Shown: one piece after another, positions 25,553-35,009 of the stretch
How positions within the stretch are numbered: the stretch's first letter is position 1
Layout: every line of letters begins with the position of its first letter
Assembly (NCBI RefSeq): GCF_042682525.1
Contig: NZ_JBHUHP010000001.1
Span: 434,001 to 498,000 of the forward strand
Length of the DNA: 64,000 bases
Reading direction: 5' to 3'
From: Blastococcus_B deserti
GTDB taxonomy: Bacteria; Actinomycetota; Actinomycetes; Mycobacteriales; Geodermatophilaceae
Program-made: the position numbers and the translations under genes
The notes under the pieces: generated by a model
What the model was told of the DNA's origin: nothing
Database searches by the model: none
What the model saw: only the letters and a program-made list of their open reading frames with translations

Positions 25553-26362
25553 GTGCTCACCCGGACCGTCGTCGGCCGTGCCCGGGTGGTCCGGGAGATC
25601 CGCGCCGCGGCGCCGCTGATGGCCGACCTCCGCGCCCCGGTCACCGCCCGGGGCCCCTGGCTCACCGCCGTGCTTAACGCGGGGGTGGCCGGCCGCGGCG
25701 CCGGCCGGCCGGCGGCGGTGGTCGTCGGAGCGCACGCCGAGGGGCGTCCCGACGCGGTGGCGTTCCTCGCCCTGCGACGCCGCGGGCCGGTGGTGGTGGT
25801 GACCGTGCTGGGCGGCGGCGTGCAACCCGTGCCCGGAGGGCGGCCGCCGGCCCGGCTGCTGGCGCGGGACGGGGAGGCGGCCGGCCTCCTCGCCGCGGGC
25901 ATCCACGACCTGCTCGGCGACGTGCGCGGGTCCGCCCGGCTGCGCCTGGCCGGGCTCCCACTGGGTGATCCCACGGCCCGCGCGCTGTCGGCCCGGCTGC
26001 CCGACGGCCTGATCGCCAACGAGCGCAGCCACGCCATGACCGACGACCTCGACGGGATGGGCGGCGTGGTGCGCAGCCGGGACCCGGCGGAGCTCGAGCG
26101 GTGGCTGCCGGCCCTGCTCGCCCGTGAGCCCGACACGCGGGCCCGCGGCTTCCTCCGGTCCTGCGCCCGGCTGCACGCCGCCATCGGCCAGGTGGAGCTG
26201 GCGGTGCTGCCCGGGGACGACGGCCCGCGGGCGGCCCTGCTGACCCTGCTCGACGGCGCCGACCGGTGGCCGTGGTGGGGGTGGAGCGACGTGGGCGGCC
26301 TGGGCACCGCCATGGGCGCGCCGCTGGTCAGCGTGACCGCCCCCGCCCGCGGATGGCCGTGA
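25553..26362 (+). CDS. Conserved hypothetical protein, unknown function
   Basis: About 269 residues from the GTG at 25553, just past the whiB terminator; the frame is open back to 25397 but that part overlaps whiB and the hairpin. No family was recognised. What can be seen: an alpha/beta protein rich in Ala, Gly and Arg, a run VVVGAHAEGRPDAVAFLALR followed by GPVVVVTVLGGGVQPVP, a charged segment LIANERSHAMTDDLDGMGG, and an aromatic end WPWWGWSDVGGLGTAMG. No signal peptide or membrane segment. It converges on the next gene with a 3-bp gap. A degenerate acetyltransferase fold is possible but unproven. Confidence 0.6.
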   Translation: MLTRTVVGRARVVREIRAAAPLMADLRAPVTARGPWLTAVLNAGVAGRGAGRPAAVVVGAHAEGRPDAVAFLALRRRGPVVVVTVLGGGVQPVPGGRPPARLLARDGEAAGLLAAGIHDLLGDVRGSARLRLAGLPLGDPTARALSARLPDGLIANERSHAMTDDLDGMGGVVRSRDPAELERWLPALLAREPDTRARGFLRSCARLHAAIGQVELAVLPGDDGPRAALLTLLDGADRWPWWGWSDVGGLGTAMGAPLVSVTAPARGWP

Positions 26363-26365
26363 GCG

Positions 26366-27280
26366 TCAGCGCCCGTAGGTGATGGTGCTCGGCTCCCCGG
26401 CGCTGGTGGGGACGCGCTCGTCGCCCAGGTGGAGCAGCCCGGTGGCCGGCTCCTGTCCCGGTCCCGCCCGGCCGTCCCGGGGAGCCGCCCGGACGGTGAC
26501 GTCGTAGGCGCGGCCGGTCGGCTCCGGTGGCGATCCGGTCTGCCGCCGCGTGGCGGCGAAGCGGCCGGAGATCAGCAGGCCGCCGCCGTCCGCCGAGACG
26601 TGCAGGTCCGGCCCCGACAGCGCCCCGTACTCCGGCACCGACGGCGTGCAGCCGGCCTGCCGAGGGTCCTCCGGGGCGTCGGTGCGGAGGCAGTTGAACG
26701 TCGGCAGCTCGATCTCCGCGGCCGCGCGGTCGCCGTCGGTGCGCACCCGGACCCGCGGATAGGCCACGGTGACGCCGACCGCGTGCCGCTCGAGGACGAC
26801 GCCCTCGAAGACCAGTCGCGCATCCACGGCGACCGCCCGGGGGGTCGCCGAGGCCGGTCGCTCGTCGCTGCGCGGGGCGTCCGGATCGGGGGTACGGGCG
26901 GTCGCCACGGCCGCCGCGGCGCCGATCAGCAGCAGGGCGGTGCCCCCCATCGCGGCCAGGACGGCGCCGGTCCCCGACCCGCGGCGGGGGGCGAACGGCG
27001 TCGGCGGGGACCCCGCCGGGGTGCCGACCGCGGTGCTGAGGGCGGCCCAGCCGCCGGTCGCGGTGTCCGGTGCCCGAGCCGTTCCCGGCGGGAACTCCAG
27101 GAACGCGGGGAGGTCGTCGTCGACGGGGTCCGCGACGGATCCGGCGGGAGACGCGGGCGGGTCCGCTCCCGGGCGGCGACGGCGCACGGCCAGGGCACCC
27201 AGCGCGGCCGGCACCGCCAGGAGGATCCCCAGCACGAGGCCCAGCACGAGCCAGGGCCCGGCCGTCACGGGGATGTCCAT
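26366..27280 (-). CDS. Membrane-anchored hypothetical protein
   Basis: 304 residues from the ATG at 27280 (ATG at 27292 is the alternative). Residues about 8-31 form a first helix (WLVLGLVLGILLAVPAALGA) followed by RRRRP. A Pro- and Asp-rich stretch leads to a second helix near residues 105-125 (AVLAAMGGTALLLIGAAAAV), so the C-terminal half, about 180 residues of predicted beta strands, lies on the same side as the N-terminus or outside the cell. It has a Cys pair (NCLRTDAP, QAGCTPS) that could form a disulfide, which favours an outside location. No known family recognised. Confidence 0.6.
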   Translation of the reverse strand: MDIPVTAGPWLVLGLVLGILLAVPAALGALAVRRRRPGADPPASPAGSVADPVDDDLPAFLEFPPGTARAPDTATGGWAALSTAVGTPAGSPPTPFAPRRGSGTGAVLAAMGGTALLLIGAAAAVATARTPDPDAPRSDERPASATPRAVAVDARLVFEGVVLERHAVGVTVAYPRVRVRTDGDRAAAEIELPTFNCLRTDAPEDPRQAGCTPSVPEYGALSGPDLHVSADGGGLLISGRFAATRRQTGSPPEPTGRAYDVTVRAAPRDGRAGPGQEPATGLLHLGDERVPTSAGEPSTITYGR

Positions 27281-27340
27281 CGCGGTCAGCATCGCAGGGC
27301 GCCGGCAGCACATCCGCCGGTGTCCACCGAGCCGCCCGAC

Positions 27341-27808
27341 TCAGCCGGTGGGGTCGATCTCCTCCGGATCGCGGCCGAGCAGCACGGCCACCTGGTCGAC
27401 GACGACGTCACGCACCAGGTCGGCGAGGTCCTCGCGGTCGTGGGCGCGGATCTCCAGCGGCCGCCGGTAGACCACGATGCGCGGCGGCACGTCGCGGCCG
27501 TTCTCCCGGTGGGCCGGCAGCAGCCGAGCCAGCGGAACCGACCCGTCGTCGAGCACGTCCGCGTCGAGGACCACCTCGTCGGGGTCGGTGTGCTCGACCC
27601 AGGGCACGTCCTCGACGGCGAACTCGACCCCCGCCAGCTCCCGCTCCCAGCGGCGCTCGAGGTCCTCCACGGCGTCGAGGACCAGGTCGTCGAACTGCTC
27701 CGCCCGGCTGCGGGCCAGGGGCACCTCGGCCGGCACCAGGCGCCCGCGCAGACCGCGGCCGTGGCGGTCGCGGCGGGATCGGCCGGGGCGGCGGGGTGGG
27801 CGGGTCAT
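27341..27808 (-). CDS. Metallopeptidase-family (zincin-like DUF1025) protein lacking the HExxH motif
   Basis: 155 residues. The fold of the small zincin-like family is evident: RAEQFDDLVLDAVEDLERRW, LAGVEFAVEDVP, PRIVVYRRPLEIRAHDREDL and LVRDVVVDQVAVLLGRDPEE. In most members the last helix contains HExxH; here the position reads VVDQV, so no zinc ligands remain. It corresponds in position to Rv3259 of M. tuberculosis. The start is the third of three ATGs in a 23-bp tandem repeat, each coupled to the next by ATGA (see the repeat entry). The catalytic role is probably lost. Confidence 0.8.
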   Translation of the reverse strand: MTRPPRRPGRSRRDRHGRGLRGRLVPAEVPLARSRAEQFDDLVLDAVEDLERRWERELAGVEFAVEDVPWVEHTDPDEVVLDADVLDDGSVPLARLLPAHRENGRDVPPRIVVYRRPLEIRAHDREDLADLVRDVVVDQVAVLLGRDPEEIDPTG

Positions 27809-27854
27809 CGGCGGCGGGGTGGGCGGGTCATCGGCGGCGGGGTGGGCGGGTCAT
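27791..27854 (-). repeat. 23-bp tandem repeat duplicating the start codon, with two coupled mini-ORFs
   Basis: Three near-identical 23-bp units put ATG codons on the reverse strand at 27854, 27831 and 27808. Because 23 is not a multiple of three, the first two ATGs are out of frame with the gene. Each opens the eight-codon peptide MTRPPRRR whose TGA overlaps the next ATG as ATGA. The last ATG (27808) starts the metallopeptidase-family gene, MTRPPRRPGR. Ribosomes would have to reinitiate twice to reach it. Confidence 0.85.
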
Positions 27855-27875
27855 GTCGGTCGAAGGGTACGGGGC

Positions 27876-28628
27876 TCAGCGCGGCAGCCGTCGCCACACG
27901 GCCCGGGGGAGCAGGCGCATCAGGAAGAAGACGGGGCGGAGGACCGCCGGCACCCACACCTCCTGACGGCCCCGGGTCAGCGCGTCGACGACGGCGTCGG
28001 CGACCTGGCCGGGCGTGCTCGAGAACGGGGCCGGCGACATCCCGGCGGTCATCCGGCCGATGACGAAACCCGGCCGGACGAGCAGCAGCCGCACGCCCGA
28101 GCCGGCGAGCGCGTCGGCGAGCCCGCTGGCGAACCCGTCGAGGCCGGCCTTCGCGGAGCCGTAGACGTAGTTGGCCCGGCGCACGCGGACGCCGGCCACG
28201 GAGGAGAAGACGACGAGCGTGCCCCGCCCAGCCGCCCGCAGCCGGTCGGCCAGCAGGGTGAGCACGTGGACGTGGGCGACGAAGTCGGTGTGCACCACCG
28301 CCACCGCGGCGGCGGGATCGCGCTCCGCGACGGCCTGGTCGCCGAGCACGCCGAAGGCGACGACGACCGTGCCCGGCGGCCCGAACCTCCGCTCGACCTC
28401 GTCGAGGACGGCCGCGTGGCCGGCCAGGTCGTCGGCGTCGAACGCCACCCGGCCGACGGTGGTGGCCCCCGCCCGGCGCACCGCCCCTTCCTGTTCGTCC
28501 AGGTCAGCCGGCTGCCGGGCGGCCAGGACGACCGTGGTCCGGCCGCGCGCGGCGAGCCGCTCGGCGACCGCCGTCCCGATCTCGCTGCGCCCGCCCAGGA
28601 CGAGGACCGGTCCCGTGTCGATGCCCAC
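27876..28628 (-). CDS. DprE2-like short-chain reductase
   Basis: 250 residues from the GTG at 28628, the length of mycobacterial DprE2. The start VLVLGGRSEIGTAVAERLAARG is the DprE2-style LGGxSEIG variant of the SDR glycine motif. Also present are FDADDLAGH, VVAFGVLGDQ, VFSSVAGVRVRRANYVYGSA (Ser and catalytic Tyr), KAGLDGFASGLADAL and VRPGFVIGRMT. DprE2 reduces decaprenylphosphoryl-2-keto-ribose to the arabinose donor for arabinan. No DprE1 partner lies in the window, so the name is by sequence style only; another polyprenol-linked sugar reductase is possible. It diverges from the DUF3499 gene. Confidence 0.68.
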   Translation of the reverse strand: MGIDTGPVLVLGGRSEIGTAVAERLAARGRTTVVLAARQPADLDEQEGAVRRAGATTVGRVAFDADDLAGHAAVLDEVERRFGPPGTVVVAFGVLGDQAVAERDPAAAVAVVHTDFVAHVHVLTLLADRLRAAGRGTLVVFSSVAGVRVRRANYVYGSAKAGLDGFASGLADALAGSGVRLLLVRPGFVIGRMTAGMSPAPFSSTPGQVADAVVDALTRGRQEVWVPAVLRPVFFLMRLLPRAVWRRLPR

Positions 28629-28729
28629 GGGGTCATCGTGCAGGATGGGGCACCCGATCCCGATTCCCCGCGTGCCTGCTGCGGCCGACCGCCGTGCAGG
28701 TTTACTGTGCCTTGCGTGAGGAACCGGTG

Positions 28730-29080
28730 GTGAGGCAGTCACGTCGCTGCTCGCGCAGCGGCTGCGCGCAACCGGCAGCGGCGACCTTGACGTACGTGTA
28801 CGCGGAGTCGACGGCCGTTGTCGGCCCGTTGGCGACGTTCTCCGAGCCGCACAGCTATGACCTGTGCGAGTTCCACGCCGAGCGGCTGACCGTGCCCCGC
28901 GGCTGGGAGGTCGTCCGTCACGAGATCGACCTCGAGGACGCCGGCCCGACCGGTGACGACCTGCTGGCCCTCGCCGACGCCGTCCGCGAGGCCGCCCGCC
29001 CCGAGCCCCCGCGCGACCCCGCCGACGACGGCAGCGGAACCCGCCGCGGTCACCTCCGGGTGCTGCCCGACCTCACCTGA
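28730..29080 (+). CDS. DUF3499 protein (Rv3258c-like)
   Basis: 116 residues from the GTG at 28730, which has GAGGA seven bases upstream; GTG codons at 28727 and 28694 are alternatives. A compact Cys/His protein: CSRSGC at the N-terminus and YDLCEFHAERL later look like a small zinc site. The middle reads ATLTYVYAESTAVVGPLATF. Function unknown, but its place before manB is kept between this genome and mycobacteria (Rv3258c-Rv3257c). It is followed directly by a copy of the dispersed hairpin element. Confidence 0.85.
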   Translation: MRQSRRCSRSGCAQPAAATLTYVYAESTAVVGPLATFSEPHSYDLCEFHAERLTVPRGWEVVRHEIDLEDAGPTGDDLLALADAVREAARPEPPRDPADDGSGTRRGHLRVLPDLT

Positions 29081-29140
29081 GCGAGGACCCCGCTGCCCCC
29101 CACCGCTCGCGCGCTCGCGACGGGCCCCTGCAGCGGGGCC
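29081..29140 (+). repeat. Dispersed hairpin element, copy B (after DUF3499)
   Basis: Begins immediately after the stop codon. Outer arms GAGGACCCCGCTGC and GCAGCGGGGCC, middle CCACCGCTCGC and GCTCGCGACGGG. It lies in the 150-bp gap before manB and may end DUF3499 transcription. Confidence 0.75.
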
Positions 29141-29230
29141 ACCACGCCGGGTCCACGGGCCGCCGATAGGGTCGGCGACGCCGGGTGCCACTCGGTCTGC
29201 GTGAAGTCGCGAGTACGAGGGTGAGCCGCG

Positions 29231-30595
29231 TTGCCGGACCTGTCATCGATCGTGAAGGCCTACGACGTCCGTGGCGTCGTCCCCGGCGAGTGGGACGAGG
29301 ACGTCAGCCGGGCGATCGGTGCGGCGTTCGCCGAGTTCGTGGCCGGTGACAGCGGCGCGACGGCCGTGGTGACGGCGCACGACATGCGCGAGTCCTCGGT
29401 CCCACTCTCCCGCGCCTTCGCCGAGGGCGTCATCAGTCGCGGCGTCGACGTCATCGAGGCCGGCCTCGGCTCGACCGACCTGCTGTACTTCGCGGCCGGC
29501 TCCCTCGACGTGCCCGGGGCGATGTTCACCGCCAGCCACAACCCGGCGCAGTACAACGGCATCAAGCTGTGCCGCGCCGGCGCGGCGCCGATCGGGCAGG
29601 ACTCCGGCTTGGCCACGATCCGCGAGTGGGCTGAGCGGAACTCCTACGAGCGCACCCCCGACCGGGTCGGCCAGGTCACCACGCGGGACGTCCTGCACGA
29701 GTACGCCGCCCATCTGCACTCGCTGGTCGACCTGTCGGGCATCCGTCCCCTGAAGGTCGTCGTCGACGCGGGCAACGGCATGGGCGGGCACACGGTGCCG
29801 GTCGTCCTGTCGGGGCTGCCCCTGGAGATCGTCCCGCTGTACTTCGAGCTCGACGGCAGCTTCCCCAACCACGAGGCCAACCCGCTCGACCCGGCCAACC
29901 TGGTCGACCTGCAGGCCGCCGTCCGCGAGCACGGCGCCGACGTCGGGCTGGCCTTCGACGGCGACGCCGACCGCGTCTTCGTGGTCGACGAGAACGGCGA
30001 TCCGGTGAGCCCCTCGGCCGTCACGGCGCTCGTCGCCGTCCGGGAGCTGGCCAAGGGCCGGGGGACGACGATCATCCACAACCTGATCACCTCGAGGGCG
30101 GTTCCGGAGATCGTCCGGGAGCACGGCGGTGAGCCGGTCCGCACCCGTGTCGGGCACTCGTTCATCAAGGCCGAGATGGCCCGCACCGACGCCGTCTTCG
30201 GCGGTGAGCACTCCGCGCACTACTACTTCCGCGACTTCTGGCGGGCCGACACCGGCATGCTCGCCGCCATGCACGTCCTCGCCGCGCTGGGGGAGCAGTC
30301 CCGCCCCCTGTCGCAGCTCACCGCGGCCTACAGCCGGTACGCGGCGTCCGGCGAGATCAACTCCACGGTCAGCGACGCGGAGGCGAAGATGGCGGAGGTC
30401 CGCGCGGCCTTCGGCGAGCAGGACGGGGTGAGCATCGACGAGCTCGATGGGCTCACCGTGCAGCTGCCCGACGGCGCCTGGTTCAACCTGCGGGCCAGCA
30501 ACACCGAACCGCTGCTGCGGCTCAACGTCGAGGCGCCCGACGAGGCGCGGATGACCGAGGTGCGGAACCGAGTCCTGGAGATGGTGCGCGCATGA
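29231..30595 (+). CDS. manB: Phosphomannomutase/phosphoglucomutase
   Basis: 454 residues, TTG start at 29231 (MPDLSSIVKAYDVRG). It interconverts mannose-6-phosphate and mannose-1-phosphate. The phosphoserine loop is in FTASHNPAQYNGIKLC, the magnesium site in AFDGDADRVFVVDE, sugar binding in GGEHSAHYYFRDF, and the phosphate site in RASNTEPLLRLNVE. The ATG of the Trm112 gene overlaps its stop (ATGA). With manA and manC it completes the route from fructose-6-phosphate to GDP-mannose. Confidence 0.96.
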   Translation: MPDLSSIVKAYDVRGVVPGEWDEDVSRAIGAAFAEFVAGDSGATAVVTAHDMRESSVPLSRAFAEGVISRGVDVIEAGLGSTDLLYFAAGSLDVPGAMFTASHNPAQYNGIKLCRAGAAPIGQDSGLATIREWAERNSYERTPDRVGQVTTRDVLHEYAAHLHSLVDLSGIRPLKVVVDAGNGMGGHTVPVVLSGLPLEIVPLYFELDGSFPNHEANPLDPANLVDLQAAVREHGADVGLAFDGDADRVFVVDENGDPVSPSAVTALVAVRELAKGRGTTIIHNLITSRAVPEIVREHGGEPVRTRVGHSFIKAEMARTDAVFGGEHSAHYYFRDFWRADTGMLAAMHVLAALGEQSRPLSQLTAAYSRYAASGEINSTVSDAEAKMAEVRAAFGEQDGVSIDELDGLTVQLPDGAWFNLRASNTEPLLRLNVEAPDEARMTEVRNRVLEMVRA

Positions 30596-30804
30596 CCGAG
30601 ACGTCACCGACGGCGGCGAGCGGCCCGCTGGGCCTGGACCCGCAGCTGCTGTCGATCCTGGCCTGCCCCGACACCCACCACAGCCCGCTGACCGTCGACG
30701 AGCAGGCCGGCGAGCTGCTCTGCACCACCTGCGACCGGGCGTTCCCGGTCCGCGACGGCATCCCCGTCCTGCTGCTGGACGAGGCCCGGCACCGGAACGC
30801 GTGA
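30592..30804 (+). CDS. Trm112/YcaR-family small protein
   Basis: 70 residues. LLSILACPDTHHSPLTVDE, LLCTTCDRAFPVRDGIPVLL is the Trm112 zinc-ribbon-like fold: one Cys in the first knuckle and a CxxC in the second, then the RDGIPVLL strand. Eukaryotic Trm112 activates methyltransferases; the bacterial role is not well known. It overlaps manB by 4 bp and is followed after 21 bp by the SIS gene, so it belongs to the mannose operon, as in mycobacteria. Confidence 0.88.
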   Translation: MTETSPTAASGPLGLDPQLLSILACPDTHHSPLTVDEQAGELLCTTCDRAFPVRDGIPVLLLDEARHRNA

Positions 30805-30825
30805 CGGCGCGATGACGGTGACCGC

Positions 30826-31968
30826 GTGACATCGCCCGAGTTCGCCGAGGAGGTCCTCGACGACCCCGAGCTCCTCCGTGCCCGCGATCCCCGGGGTCTC
30901 CTGCCGGCGGTCGCCGGTGGCGGCGCCCAGGTGCGGGAGACCGCCCGGCTCACCGCCGAGGCCGGCCTGGGCCGGGTGACCGAGGGCGGCCGGCCGCGAG
31001 GGCTGGTCGTGGTGGCCCGCCGCGAGGGCGCGGTCGCCGCCTCGGTCCTCCGCGCGCTGCTCGGGCCCTCCAGCCCGGTCACCGTCGACGTGGTGCCGGG
31101 ACCGAACCTGCCGGTGTGGACCGGTCCCAGCGACATCGCCGTCGTGGCCACGCGCACCGGAGCGGGCACGTACGCCGTGACGCCGGCCTACGAGGCCGCC
31201 CGGCGCGGGGTCTCCCTCCTCGGCATCGGCGCCGAGGACGCGCCCCTGCGCGGCGTGTGCTCGGCCGCCCGCGCACCCTACGTGGCGCTGCCGGCGTCCC
31301 GGGTCCGGCACACCACGCTGTGGTCGCTCCTGACCCCGATGCTCCTCCTCGCCACCGAGCTCGACCTGCTGCCGGCCGGCGGGACCGATCCCGAGGCGAT
31401 CGCCGCCGCCCTGGACGAGGTCGCCATGGAGTGCGGCCCGGCGCGGGAGTCGTTCGTGAACCCGGCGAAGACCCTCGCCCTGGAGCTGCTGGACGCGCTG
31501 CCGGTGATCGCGGCCGAGGGGCCGCTCGCCGGGGCCGCGGCCACCCGGATCGCCGATCAGCTCGCCACCCTCGCGGGGCTGCCGGCGACCGACTACCGGC
31601 TGCCCGACCAGCGGGTGGCGGCCTGCGCCGTCCTCGGCGGGCCACTGGCCCCGCGCGACGCCGACGACTTCTTCCGCGACCGTGCCGACGACGCCGGACG
31701 CCGGCTGCGCCTGCTCACCATCCGCGACACCGACGCCGGGGCGCACGACGGCGCGGGGGAGCGGGAGCCGCGGTCGGCCGCAGCGGCGATGGACGAGGTG
31801 CTGCGGACCGCGGCCGGGCACAACGTCCCGGTCAGCGGTCTCGCCGAGCACGGGGAACCCGGCCGCTTCACCCGGCTCCCGCGCCTGGCGCGGCAGCTGG
31901 CCGTCGCCGACTTCAGCGCCGTCTACCTCGCCCTCGCACTCGACAACGAGAGAGCACACGGCTCCTGA
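30826..31968 (+). CDS. SIS-domain protein (Rv3256c/TobH-like)
   Basis: 380 residues, GTG start. The N-terminal half looks like a SIS sugar-isomerase domain (RGLVVVARREGAVAASVLRAL, SDIAVVATRTGAGTYAVTPA, RRGVSLLGIGAED). The C-terminal half resembles the phosphoglucose/phosphomannose isomerase end (FVNPAKTLALELLDALPVIA, VYLALALDNE). It lies between manB and manA as Rv3256c does in M. tuberculosis. Active-site residues of true isomerases were not clear, so it could be a regulator or a partner in mannose supply rather than an enzyme. Confidence 0.78.
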   Translation: MTSPEFAEEVLDDPELLRARDPRGLLPAVAGGGAQVRETARLTAEAGLGRVTEGGRPRGLVVVARREGAVAASVLRALLGPSSPVTVDVVPGPNLPVWTGPSDIAVVATRTGAGTYAVTPAYEAARRGVSLLGIGAEDAPLRGVCSAARAPYVALPASRVRHTTLWSLLTPMLLLATELDLLPAGGTDPEAIAAALDEVAMECGPARESFVNPAKTLALELLDALPVIAAEGPLAGAAATRIADQLATLAGLPATDYRLPDQRVAACAVLGGPLAPRDADDFFRDRADDAGRRLRLLTIRDTDAGAHDGAGEREPRSAAAAMDEVLRTAAGHNVPVSGLAEHGEPGRFTRLPRLARQLAVADFSAVYLALALDNERAHGS

Positions 31969-32077
31969 CCAGCCCACGCCGGCCGACGCGCACGGTGCCG
32001 TGCCGCGCACGCCGGGGCCGGACGGGTGACCATGACTGGAACAGCAGGCAGCTGCTGACCGACCGGAAGGACTTCCC

Positions 32078-33034
<957 letters not shown>

Positions 33035-33143
33035 CGGCCCGGTCCGCTCACGCCCGGCCGGGCCTGGGCACGGGCACGCGACACGCCGGGGATGTGACCC
33101 GGCTCTCCGTGCGGCGGCCCGGGGCGGGGGGACAGTAGGAGAC

Positions 33144-34907
33144 ATGCACCCGGGGGATGCGAGCCGCACGTTGTTGTCACCGGAGCGCCGCCGGGCCGAC
33201 CGGGCCCGGCTGGCCGAGGAGGTCGTCGACGTCCTGGTGATCGGCGGCGGGGTGACCGGCGCCGGGGCCGCGCTGGACGCGGCCAGCCGCGGGCTGTCGG
33301 TGGGGCTGCTGGAGGCGCGCGACTGGGCGGCGGGCACGTCGAGCCGGTCCAGCAAGCTGATCCACGGAGGGCTGCGCTACCTCGAGCAGTTCGCGTTCCC
33401 GCTGGTGCACGAGGCGCTGGCCGAGCGCGCCCGGCTGGTGCAGACCATCGCGCCGCACCTGGTGACCCCGCTGCCGTTCCTGCTGCCGCTGACCGCCCCG
33501 GTGTGGCAGCGGGCGTACTTCGGCGCCGGGGTCGCGCTCTACGACGTGCTGGGGGCCGCGTTCACGCCGGGCCGGGAGATCCCCCGCCACCGGCACCTGT
33601 CCCGCAGGAAGACCCTGGCCGCGTTCCCGGCCCTGCGCGGTGACGTGGTGCGGGGAGCGATCCGGTACTGGGACGCCCAGGTCGACGACGCCCGGCACAC
33701 GCTCGCCGTCGTCCGGACCGCCGCGGGGTACGGAGCGCGGGTGCTGTCCAGCGCGCGGGTGACCGAGCTGCTGCGTGAGGGGACCGGGTCCGACGCGCCG
33801 GTCGTGGGCGTCCGTGTGGCCGACCTGACCGACGGCTCGTCGTTCACGGTGCGGGCCCGCAGCGTCGTGGCGGCGACCGGCGTGTGGAGCGACGACATCG
33901 GCGCGATGCTCGGCGACTCCGCGCCGAGCCTGAAGGTGCGCGCCTCCAAGGGCGTGCACCTGGTGCTGCCCCGGTCGGCCATCGACGGCGCCCGGCTCAC
34001 CGAGGCCGGCGGGACGCAGGCGGGGCTGATCCTGCGCACCCCCACGAGCGTCCTGTTCGTGATCCCGTGGGGGGAGCGCTGGATCGTCGGGACGACCGAC
34101 ACGCCCTGGAAGCTCGACCGCGACCATCCCGCCGCGAGCAGTGCCGACATCGAGTACATCCTCGGCCAGGTCAACCGGGTGCTGGTCCGCCCGGTGACCG
34201 CCGACGACATCCTCGGTGTCTACGCCGGGCTGCGGCCGCTGCTGGCCGGGGAGTCGGACGAGACCAGCCGGCTGTCCCGCGAGCACGCCGTGGTCACCCC
34301 CGTCCCCGGCCTGGTGCTCGTGGCCGGCGGGAAGTACACGACCTACCGGGTGATGGCCGAGGACGCCGTCGACGCGGCGGTCGCCGCCCTGCCCGGCGTG
34401 CCGCCGTCGCGGACGGAGCACCTGCCGCTGGTCGGTGCGCACCGCTGGGACGACGTCCGGGACCGGGCGGCCGAGCTCGCGGCCGGCAGCGGCGTGCCCG
34501 AGGAGACGGTGGCCCGGCTGCTGCGCCGCCACGGCGACCGGATCGGCGACGTGCTCGACCTGGCCCGGTCGGACCCGGCGCTCGCCCGGCCGCTGGCGGG
34601 CGCCCCCGGCTACCTGGCCGCGGAGGTGGTGCACGCCGTCACCGCCGAGGGCGCGCTGCACCTGGACGACGTCCTGACCCGGCGCACGCGCGTGTCGATC
34701 GAGACCGCCCACCGGGGGGTGGAGTCGGCACCCGAGGTGGCGCGGCTGATGGCGGGCGCGCTGGGCTGGGACGAGGAGCGCACCGCCCGGGAGGTGGAGC
34801 ACTACACCGCACGGGTGGCCGCGGAGCGGGAGTCGCAGCGGATGCCGGACGACCGGACCGCGGACGCCGCGCGGCTGGGTGCGCCCGACGTCCGTGCGGC
34901 GGTGTGA
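33144..34907 (+). CDS. glpD: Glycerol-3-phosphate dehydrogenase (FAD)
   Basis: 587 residues. It oxidises glycerol-3-phosphate to dihydroxyacetone phosphate at the membrane, feeding electrons to quinones. FAD-binding start DVLVIGGGVTGAGAALDAAS, then AGTSSRSSKLIHGGLRYLE (substrate/FAD loop), IRYWDAQVDDARHTLAVVRT, WIVGTTDTPW and VLVAGGKYTTYRVMAEDAVD. The C-terminal DAO_C domain (LLRRHGDRIGDVLDLA, HAVTAEGALHLDDVLTRRTR) is complete. It stands alone; no glpK or glpF is nearby. Confidence 0.96.
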   Translation: MHPGDASRTLLSPERRRADRARLAEEVVDVLVIGGGVTGAGAALDAASRGLSVGLLEARDWAAGTSSRSSKLIHGGLRYLEQFAFPLVHEALAERARLVQTIAPHLVTPLPFLLPLTAPVWQRAYFGAGVALYDVLGAAFTPGREIPRHRHLSRRKTLAAFPALRGDVVRGAIRYWDAQVDDARHTLAVVRTAAGYGARVLSSARVTELLREGTGSDAPVVGVRVADLTDGSSFTVRARSVVAATGVWSDDIGAMLGDSAPSLKVRASKGVHLVLPRSAIDGARLTEAGGTQAGLILRTPTSVLFVIPWGERWIVGTTDTPWKLDRDHPAASSADIEYILGQVNRVLVRPVTADDILGVYAGLRPLLAGESDETSRLSREHAVVTPVPGLVLVAGGKYTTYRVMAEDAVDAAVAALPGVPPSRTEHLPLVGAHRWDDVRDRAAELAAGSGVPEETVARLLRRHGDRIGDVLDLARSDPALARPLAGAPGYLAAEVVHAVTAEGALHLDDVLTRRTRVSIETAHRGVESAPEVARLMAGALGWDEERTAREVEHYTARVAAERESQRMPDDRTADAARLGAPDVRAAV

Positions 34908-35009
34908 CGGCTCCGCTGTCACCCGGTCCGCTGTGACTCGGTTCCAGTAGGGGGACACCTGGGGCGCGACCGCGGCCGGTGGTCGGCCACGGGAGTTAGT
35001 GTGGCCGCG

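Noticed and set aside
23863..26313. An 816-residue protein made of FbiA with a long N-terminal extension
   Set aside because: The extension runs antisense across whiB and the 25553 gene and has no family sequence; FbiA starts at the ATG at 24837 with its canonical motif.
29800..31000. Mobile element or gene island inside the mannose operon
   Set aside because: Trm112 and SIS genes sit in the same order in mycobacteria, and codon use and overlaps match the neighbours.
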